Origin: Leptospira sp.
GTDB taxonomy: Bacteria; Spirochaetota; Leptospiria; Leptospirales; Leptospiraceae
Reading direction: 5' to 3'
Length of the DNA stretch: 28,479 nucleotides
NCBI GenBank assembly: GCA_027531445.1
Contig: JAPZRK010000038.1
Location: 1-28,479 of the forward strand
Made by a program: the position numbers and the translations under genes
Shown here: one piece after another, positions 23,360-28,479 of the stretch
How positions within the stretch are numbered: the first letter of the stretch is position 1
Layout: the number at the start of each line of letters is the position of its first letter
Notes under the pieces: generated by a model
Told to the model about the DNA's origin: nothing
Database searches by the model: none
What the model saw: only the letters and a program-made list of their open reading frames with translations

Positions 23360-24646
23360 ATGTCTCAGTTATATTCCATACCTCCATATCCTCAACCAAA
23401 GCCCCTCATTTCAAAATCTAGACGGCCCTCTCAGCCTGTGCTTATCGTTGAGGATCGTGAAGAAAACCAAATGTTACTAGCAGGTCTATGTCAAAGTATG
23501 GATGTCACCTGCCTTGTTGCAGAGAACGGTGCTGTTGCATTGGACATAATCAAAACACAACCTATCAGCGTTTATATTGTGGATTTAATGATGCCGGTTA
23601 TGGATGGAAAAACATTCATAAGACTACTTCGTGAAAGAAACCCAGATGCTGTGATTCTTGTACAGACTGCCATTGACGCTTCTGAAGAAATCATTGAAAT
23701 CATGAAATCTGGAGTTTATGATTACTTAATCAAACCTCTGAATATCGAATTGATGAAAACGACCCTGTCTCGAGCTCTTGAATACAGATATTTGATCGAT
23801 ATTGAAAAGAATCTCTTAAAAGAGGAATCGAAAGAACTCAGAGACCAACTCGAATGGCTGAATTATAAAGAAAGTTCACGAAAGTCCACTAGTGGTTCCA
23901 TAGAGATGAATGCTATATACAATCTTAAAACCACTTTAACGCAGGGTTCTGGGATCGGTATGATGACTACCCTCATCGATACAATTTCACAAGTCGCGAC
24001 GAAGGAAGATCAAAAAGTTAGCATCGATAGCGAACTTTTTGATTTGCTGAAGGAAAACAATTCCCATACAAAGTCCATGCTCCGTGGACTCGCGAGTGCA
24101 GTTCAAATATTAGAAAATCCTGTAAGTTTGACAAAGGTCTCTTCGTCAGATTTAATCGATTTGGCAACGACGGTAAAAAATCAACTCAATGCAGGAGCCA
24201 GTCAGAAGGCGATCGAAATGAATTTGCCAATATTTAAAAACAACTACACACTCCTTGCGGATCTTGGTTTGTTTAAAATAGCCTTGACTGAGCTCTTCCT
24301 CAACGCAATTAAATATGCGCCATCAGAAAGTGTGGTTGACTCATTTATCACGATCATTGACGGCTATTTGTGTTTTTCGATCAAAAATCGAATCACTGAA
24401 GACATATACTCTTCTCAAGCAGAGGAAGTGATAAAAAGTTTAACCCTACCCTTTTTTCGACTTCACCCACCAGTTGAATCTGTGCATCAGCTAGAGCCTT
24501 TTAGCCTAGGGCTTGGACTAACAATGGTAGACTACATTGCCAATAAACATCATGGTATGTTTTTTTTACGTAAGGCAAAGGATTATACAACATCCCAGTC
24601 AAGTGTTTGTACAATCGCTGAATTTTTTATACCGTTACAAAATTAA
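23360..24646 (+). CDS. Response regulator with C-terminal degenerate histidine-kinase ATPase domain
   Basis: A 428-residue hybrid in reversed order. Residues 26-135 are a receiver domain: acidic pocket Glu31-Asp32, phospho-acceptor Asp75 (YIVDLMMPVMDG), Thr103 and Lys125 (YLIKPL). A linker of about 100 residues follows, with a possible dimerisation helix containing NNSHTKSMLRGL (His236). The C-terminal region (about 290-428) resembles a GHKL ATPase: N box LTELFLNAIKYA (Asn315) and G2-like LGLGLTMVDYI (about 383-393). The G1 DxGxG box is missing, replaced by FSIKNRITED (about 339-348). It may be a kinase controlled by its own receiver, or an ATP-binding effector. It lies between the large kinase and the CheY gene. 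Confidence 0.87.
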   Translation: MSQLYSIPPYPQPKPLISKSRRPSQPVLIVEDREENQMLLAGLCQSMDVTCLVAENGAVALDIIKTQPISVYIVDLMMPVMDGKTFIRLLRERNPDAVILVQTAIDASEEIIEIMKSGVYDYLIKPLNIELMKTTLSRALEYRYLIDIEKNLLKEESKELRDQLEWLNYKESSRKSTSGSIEMNAIYNLKTTLTQGSGIGMMTTLIDTISQVATKEDQKVSIDSELFDLLKENNSHTKSMLRGLASAVQILENPVSLTKVSSSDLIDLATTVKNQLNAGASQKAIEMNLPIFKNNYTLLADLGLFKIALTELFLNAIKYAPSESVVDSFITIIDGYLCFSIKNRITEDIYSSQAEEVIKSLTLPFFRLHPPVESVHQLEPFSLGLGLTMVDYIANKHHGMFFLRKAKDYTTSQSSVCTIAEFFIPLQN

Positions 24647-24657
24647 TAGGAGAAAAT

Positions 24658-25023
24658 ATGAATAAAAAAATCTTAATCATCGATGATTCCGCTGTCTTCA
24701 GAAAAATCATCTCTGTGCATCTAAAAAATGCAAACTTCGATTTGATTGAAGCAGGCGACGGGGTGGAAGGTTTAAAAAAGCTTTCTGAAAACGAAGTCGA
24801 TCTCATCGTATCGGACATGAACATGCCGAATATGGATGGGATTACATTCATCAAAAAAGCCAAAGAAGATCCAAAGTATAAATTTACTCCGATCATCATG
24901 TTGACTACCGAGTCTCAACCAGAAAAAAAGCAACAAGGGTTAGATGCCGGAGCAAAAGCATGGCTCACGAAACCGTTTTCCCCTGAAGAGTTGTTGGAAA
25001 CGATCTCAAAGTTAGTACCATAA
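24658..25023 (+). CDS. CheY-like single-domain response regulator
   Basis: A 121-residue stand-alone receiver. All catalytic residues are present: Asp9-Asp10 (IIDDS), Asp53 (IVSDMNMPNMDG), Thr83-Thr84 and Lys105 (LTKPFSP). It closely resembles CheY proteins encoded beside CheA, and is probably phosphorylated by the CheA encoded two genes downstream; it could then bind FliM/FliN or control another output. A strong Shine-Dalgarno, TAGGAG, lies 7 bases before the ATG. I do not assign cheY because leptospires carry several such genes and this one may serve a separate pathway. Confidence 0.94.
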   Translation: MNKKILIIDDSAVFRKIISVHLKNANFDLIEAGDGVEGLKKLSENEVDLIVSDMNMPNMDGITFIKKAKEDPKYKFTPIIMLTTESQPEKKQQGLDAGAKAWLTKPFSPEELLETISKLVP

Positions 25024-25035
25024 ATCATTTTTTTT

Positions 25036-25419
25036 ATGGATCCTATCATTAGAAAAAAACAAGTTCCGGGAGGTGTTGCTACCGCTTGGGAAGGTTATTT
25101 AACGATTCAACATGTGAGCGCATGGAAAGAAGTTTTTCTAAAAGAATCCTATCCAATGGGAAGTAAACTCTCCATCGACCTAAGCAAAATCCAAAGAATC
25201 GATACGGCAGGAGCACAACTATTAGTGTTCATTAAAAAATACTGCGCCGAAAACCAGATTCAATTGAATTTTTTGAATCACTCAACTGCGATCCTGAAGG
25301 TTTTTGATGTTTTAGGATTGATTGGTTTTTTTGGCGATAAGATCAAAGTCAACAAACAGTTGACAAACGAATTTGATTTTTCTTACGGAACAAAAAGGGA
25401 AGTTGATGGATCTATCTGA
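25036..25419 (+). CDS. STAS-domain protein (anti-sigma-factor-antagonist-like)
   Basis: A 127-residue STAS protein. The core motif SIDLSKIQRIDTAGAQLLVF (about residues 46-65) places Thr57 where SpoIIAA has its phosphorylated serine, after Asp56. STAS proteins of this kind act as phosphorylation-switched partners for kinases or sigma regulators. Finding one between CheY and CheA is known from some chemosensory clusters, but its role there is poorly understood. No anti-sigma kinase is encoded next to it, though the GHKL-like domain of the receiver hybrid two genes upstream is a possible partner (inference). There is no Shine-Dalgarno in the 12-base, T-rich gap after cheY, so translation is probably coupled. 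It overlaps cheA by 14 bases. Confidence 0.9.
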   Translation: MDPIIRKKQVPGGVATAWEGYLTIQHVSAWKEVFLKESYPMGSKLSIDLSKIQRIDTAGAQLLVFIKKYCAENQIQLNFLNHSTAILKVFDVLGLIGFFGDKIKVNKQLTNEFDFSYGTKREVDGSI

Positions 25420-27559
25420 AGTCATAGATGCCTATATCCTAGAATCCGAAGAGCTACTTCGTGATATGGAAAGTATCCTCCTGGATATGGAAAAAAAAAG
25501 CCCCTCTTCTGATGATCTCAATGCTTTATTTAGGGCAGTACATACCATCAAAGGTACTGCTGGAATGTTTGGTTTCGAAGAGACAGTAAAATTTACGCAC
25601 AAGGTTGAAAATTTATTAGATGATGTTCGAGAAGGTAAAGTCACCTTCACTAAAGATTTAGCTGATCTATTACTAAGGGCCAAAGACCAACTTGAATATC
25701 TAGTAACCGCAGAAACGAAAAAAGATATTTCGGATGAAAGGCGGACACTTGGACTTTCCATTTTAAAAGAAATTGAACCACTACTTGAAAAACAAATAGC
25801 ATCTACACAAACAGAATCTAATGTCAAATCAACTGCCACAAGTAAGGCGATACAAAATGTCTCTACACAAAATTCTGATTCTGGCTTTCCATATTATTTA
25901 ATTTCATTTCGACCCAAACGGAGTGTTTTCCATTCCGGACTTGATCCGTTTTCATTTATTGTTTATCTAAAAAAATCAGGAAAAATACGATCTCTAAAAA
26001 CAATCACTTTGGAAGTTCAAGGCAACAAATCCTTTCTTCCAGAAGATTGTTATTTAGGCTTTGAGATTCTTTTCGAATCCACATCTGAAATTGAAACAAT
26101 TAGAAAGGTTTTCGAATTTATTGAGTCAGATTCTTTTTTACATATCCTTCCACCTGGTTCCAATGTGGAAGATCTCGTTTTTCTTGCTGGTCAGTTACCA
26201 GAGGAAGAAATCTACCTTGGTAATCTTTGGAAGAACCTAGGGCTTTTAAATGAAAAAACTTTGATTACCTACCTTGAGCATTTATCAGCTAACTTAGCTA
26301 CGAATACCGAGACTCCAAATCCAAGTGAGCCAATTCACGGAAAAGAATTATCTGAAAGCAATGTACTGACCAAACAAGATATTCACTCAAAAGGTACAAC
26401 TTTAAAAGTTGACTCCCGCAGGGTTGATACTCTCATCAATCGCGTCGGTGAATTGGTCGTTGCATCTGCAAATTTAAATCAATCCGTCATCGGAAAAGAA
26501 GATTCGAGCCTGCAAGAATCGGCTCTTTTAGTGAGTCGCCTACTGAATGAGGTTCGAGAAATTTCTCTAAAACTTAGAATGGTTCCTATTGGAGATGTTC
26601 TACAAAAATACCAGCGAATCGTCCGAGATTTAGGGAACGACTTATCCAAAGAAATAAACCTACACATCGATGGAAAGGAAACAGAACTCGATAGGAACAT
26701 AGTTGATAAGTTAGGTGATCCATTAGTGCACATCATTCGGAATGCTTGTGATCATGGTTTAGAACTACCAAACGAACGACTTGCGAAGGGCAAAGAAAAA
26801 TCAGGAAATTTATGGATTAAAGCCTACCATGATACTGGCTCCGTAGTTATTGAAATCAGCGATGACGGTCGAGGCATCCAATCAGATATCGTTTGGAAAA
26901 AAGCAGTAGAAAAAGGGCTAGTCTCAGGGTCGAAACCAGATAATACAGATGAAATTTTTAAATTACTATTTCACCCAGGTTTTTCCACAGCAAGTTCTGT
27001 CACGAATGTTTCTGGCCGAGGAGTCGGCTTAGATGTAGTTCAAAAAAGTATTGAATCATTAAGGGGCACAATCCAGATCCATTCTGAACCAGATAAAGGT
27101 AGCCGTTTTCTCATTCGCCTCCCCTTAACTCTGGCAATTATAGATGGATTTTTAGTTGGAGTTGGATCTTCTTTTTATGTGTTACCTATGGAAATGGTGC
27201 TGGAATGTTTGGAATTCAATTTACAGCCCTCAGCCAATCAAAACCAATTCTTTCCATTACGTGGAAGTTTGATTCCTTACATTCGAATGAGAGATGTTTT
27301 CCATACAGATTCACCTAACGAAACATTACGAGAAAATATCGTAATCGTTCGTTCAGGAGATAAAAAAGCAGGAATCGTAGTCGAAAAGCTGTTTGGCGAT
27401 TTTCAAACAGTGATCAAGCCCATGGGCAGTGTATTTCAAAATGTAAAAGGTGTAAGCGGATCTTCCATTCTCGCAGACGGAAAAGTTGCGCTTATCATCG
27501 ATTTACCCTCGCTCTTTGAGCGAACCATCAATTTAGAAAAAATAAAATCGGAAGTATAA
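25406..27559 (+). CDS. cheA: Chemotaxis histidine kinase CheA
   Basis: CheA links chemoreceptors to CheY. With the start at 25406 it has 717 residues. Domains in order: Hpt/P1 (about 1-105, phospho-acceptor His46 in LFRAVHTIKGTAG); a P2-position domain (about 160-250) with the YYLISFRPKRSVFHSGLDP pattern seen in many non-enteric CheAs; a helical LGNLWKNLGLLNEKTLITYL element (about 271-290); dimerisation P3 (about 330-390, VDTLINRVGELVVA); ATPase P4 with HIIRNACDHGLE (442-453), DDGRGI (486-491) and GRGVGLDVV (537-545); and CheW-like P5 (about 570-710). An earlier in-frame start at 25373 is rejected because AAAGGGA lies 5 bases before the ATG at 25406. No cheW is seen before the window ends. 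Confidence 0.95.
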   Translation: MDLSEVIDAYILESEELLRDMESILLDMEKKSPSSDDLNALFRAVHTIKGTAGMFGFEETVKFTHKVENLLDDVREGKVTFTKDLADLLLRAKDQLEYLVTAETKKDISDERRTLGLSILKEIEPLLEKQIASTQTESNVKSTATSKAIQNVSTQNSDSGFPYYLISFRPKRSVFHSGLDPFSFIVYLKKSGKIRSLKTITLEVQGNKSFLPEDCYLGFEILFESTSEIETIRKVFEFIESDSFLHILPPGSNVEDLVFLAGQLPEEEIYLGNLWKNLGLLNEKTLITYLEHLSANLATNTETPNPSEPIHGKELSESNVLTKQDIHSKGTTLKVDSRRVDTLINRVGELVVASANLNQSVIGKEDSSLQESALLVSRLLNEVREISLKLRMVPIGDVLQKYQRIVRDLGNDLSKEINLHIDGKETELDRNIVDKLGDPLVHIIRNACDHGLELPNERLAKGKEKSGNLWIKAYHDTGSVVIEISDDGRGIQSDIVWKKAVEKGLVSGSKPDNTDEIFKLLFHPGFSTASSVTNVSGRGVGLDVVQKSIESLRGTIQIHSEPDKGSRFLIRLPLTLAIIDGFLVGVGSSFYVLPMEMVLECLEFNLQPSANQNQFFPLRGSLIPYIRMRDVFHTDSPNETLRENIVIVRSGDKKAGIVVEKLFGDFQTVIKPMGSVFQNVKGVSGSSILADGKVALIIDLPSLFERTINLEKIKSEV

Positions 27560-27570
27560 AGAGGAAAGTT

Positions 27571-28479
27571 ATGAACAGTATCAAATCAGGCACTAGAACT
27601 ACCATTACATTGTCAATCATGATAGTTGTCGTGATCGCATTTGCCTTTGCAATGTATTCACAGATACAAACCATTGGTAAAAGTCAAACCGGCATTACAG
27701 ATGAGAACACGAAACATGTGGTCACCCAAGAAATTGGGCAAGTGGTCCAGGACAGTACTCTCTCTACCGCTGAATACTTTGTAGCTTCAACTCCTGAAAA
27801 AGCAAAGGTCATTTCGGAAAAAATCCAAAAAAATCAAACACAACTGATCCGTTTGTTTGCGAAACTAGAAACTCTAATACAGAATGAAGAACAAAAAAAG
27901 AAGTTGGCCACGCTATCCGAAACCAATGATACATTCTTTCTATTGTCTTCAAATATCAAAGACGCACTCGCAACAGAAGATAAAATTGCCGAAGCCAAAG
28001 AAATCTTTGAATCAAAATTTATCATTCAATCCACTGAATACTCTAAGTTAGTCGGTAATTTTTTCCCTGTAGCAGTTCAATCAAATGAGAATTTGGCAGC
28101 GGTTGAGGAAAGTGTCAAATTGAATACGATTCTTATCCTTGGATCGATTCTACTCCTCTCCTTAATTCTTATACTCTATTTTTTCATCAAACAATCGAAA
28201 AATCAATTGATCAACGCTTTTGGTCAAATTGAAGCTATCAATTCAACCCAACCGATGATTGAATTTAAGATGGATGGAACAATCCTCTATGCAAACGACC
28301 AATTTTTGAATGCAATGGGATACACTCTTTCTGAAGTAAAAGGGCAACACCATCGTATTTTTGCCGAAACTGCATTTGCAAACAGTGAAGAATACCGTCA
28401 ATTTTGGGCCAATCTCAATCGAGGTGAATACCAGGAAGCAGAATACAAACGTATTGGCAAAGGTGGCAAGGAAGTCTGG
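27571..28479 (+). CDS. PAS-containing methyl-accepting chemotaxis protein, cut by window end
   Basis: The frame is open from the ATG to the last base (303 codons), so only the N-terminal part is seen. It has an N-terminal membrane helix (about residues 11-29), a periplasmic helical domain of about 150 residues resembling four-helix-bundle receptor sensors, a second membrane helix (about 185-207), and a cytoplasmic PAS domain (about 215-303) with MIEFKMDGTILYANDQFLNA and KRIGKGGKEVW, the Aer-like pattern often found in MCPs that sense redox state or oxygen. The methyl-accepting signalling domain is expected beyond the window. AGAGGAAAG lies just before the ATG, 11 bases after cheA, so it is in the same operon and is the likely input for this CheA. 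Confidence 0.88.
   Translation, partial: MNSIKSGTRTTITLSIMIVVVIAFAFAMYSQIQTIGKSQTGITDENTKHVVTQEIGQVVQDSTLSTAEYFVASTPEKAKVISEKIQKNQTQLIRLFAKLETLIQNEEQKKKLATLSETNDTFFLLSSNIKDALATEDKIAEAKEIFESKFIIQSTEYSKLVGNFFPVAVQSNENLAAVEESVKLNTILILGSILLLSLILILYFFIKQSKNQLINAFGQIEAINSTQPMIEFKMDGTILYANDQFLNAMGYTLSEVKGQHHRIFAETAFANSEEYRQFWANLNRGEYQEAEYKRIGKGGKEVW

Overview
The window looks like chromosomal DNA of a spirochaete of the genus Leptospira, more likely a saprophytic (L. biflexa-like) species. The reasons are a periplasmic-type flagellin FlaB, a FliN with a FliM-like N-terminus, a metY-metX-metW block, spirochaetal-type lipoproteins, AT-rich coding DNA (my impression is a little under 40% GC), and a gene order (fcpB-like gene, then the met genes, then flaB) that matches what I remember of L. 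biflexa. The species call is inference. I see no phage, insertion sequence, CRISPR array, tRNA or rRNA. This is ordinary core chromosome with several less ordinary genes.

Layout. (a) 37-3383, minus strand: a tight operon read right to left, with a cytochrome-like haem-binding protein, argH (arginine biosynthesis), a lipoprotein cyclophilin and an unknown helical protein; ATGA overlaps or a 13-base gap link them. (b) 3480-5896, plus: an NfeD protein followed by two tandem SPFH/band-7 paralogues, a membrane-microdomain module. (c) 5977-7246, minus: fliN, then a lipoprotein with repeated calcium-loop-like motifs. (d) 7329-10803, plus: an AAA+ ATPase, a probable flagellar sheath protein (FcpB candidate), a zinc-ribbon membrane protein and a divergent RsmE-family protein. 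(e) 10768-12360, minus: a large outer-membrane beta-barrel candidate. (f) 12519-15600, plus: metY-metX-metW, closed by a clear terminator. (g) 15788-17236, plus: an LpxR-like outer-membrane lipid A deacylase, converging with a PrsW-like membrane protease with a TPR tail (minus). (h) 18738-19586, minus: flaB with its own terminator. (i) 19830 to the window end, plus: ispH, a large PAS/GAF histidine kinase, a receiver/ATPase hybrid, a CheY-like regulator, a STAS protein, CheA, and a PAS-containing chemoreceptor cut by the window edge.

How the genes work together. Motility and chemotaxis are the main theme: fliN (switch), the FcpB candidate (sheath), flaB (core filament), and a chemosensory cluster in which kinase, receiver, STAS and CheA/receptor genes sit in one head-to-tail run. 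An ACCGATAAT-like sequence resembling the -10 element of sigma-28 promoters lies upstream of the FcpB candidate and of the receiver/ATPase gene, with a weaker version upstream of flaB. The second theme is envelope biology (SPFH/NfeD, LpxR-like enzyme, beta-barrel, PrsW), and the third is methionine and arginine synthesis. I found no clear-cut new system. The most unusual items are the FliN with three EIDALL-like motifs, the LpxR-like enzyme in a genus whose lipid A is thought to carry only amide-linked primary chains, and the STAS-containing chemosensory cluster.
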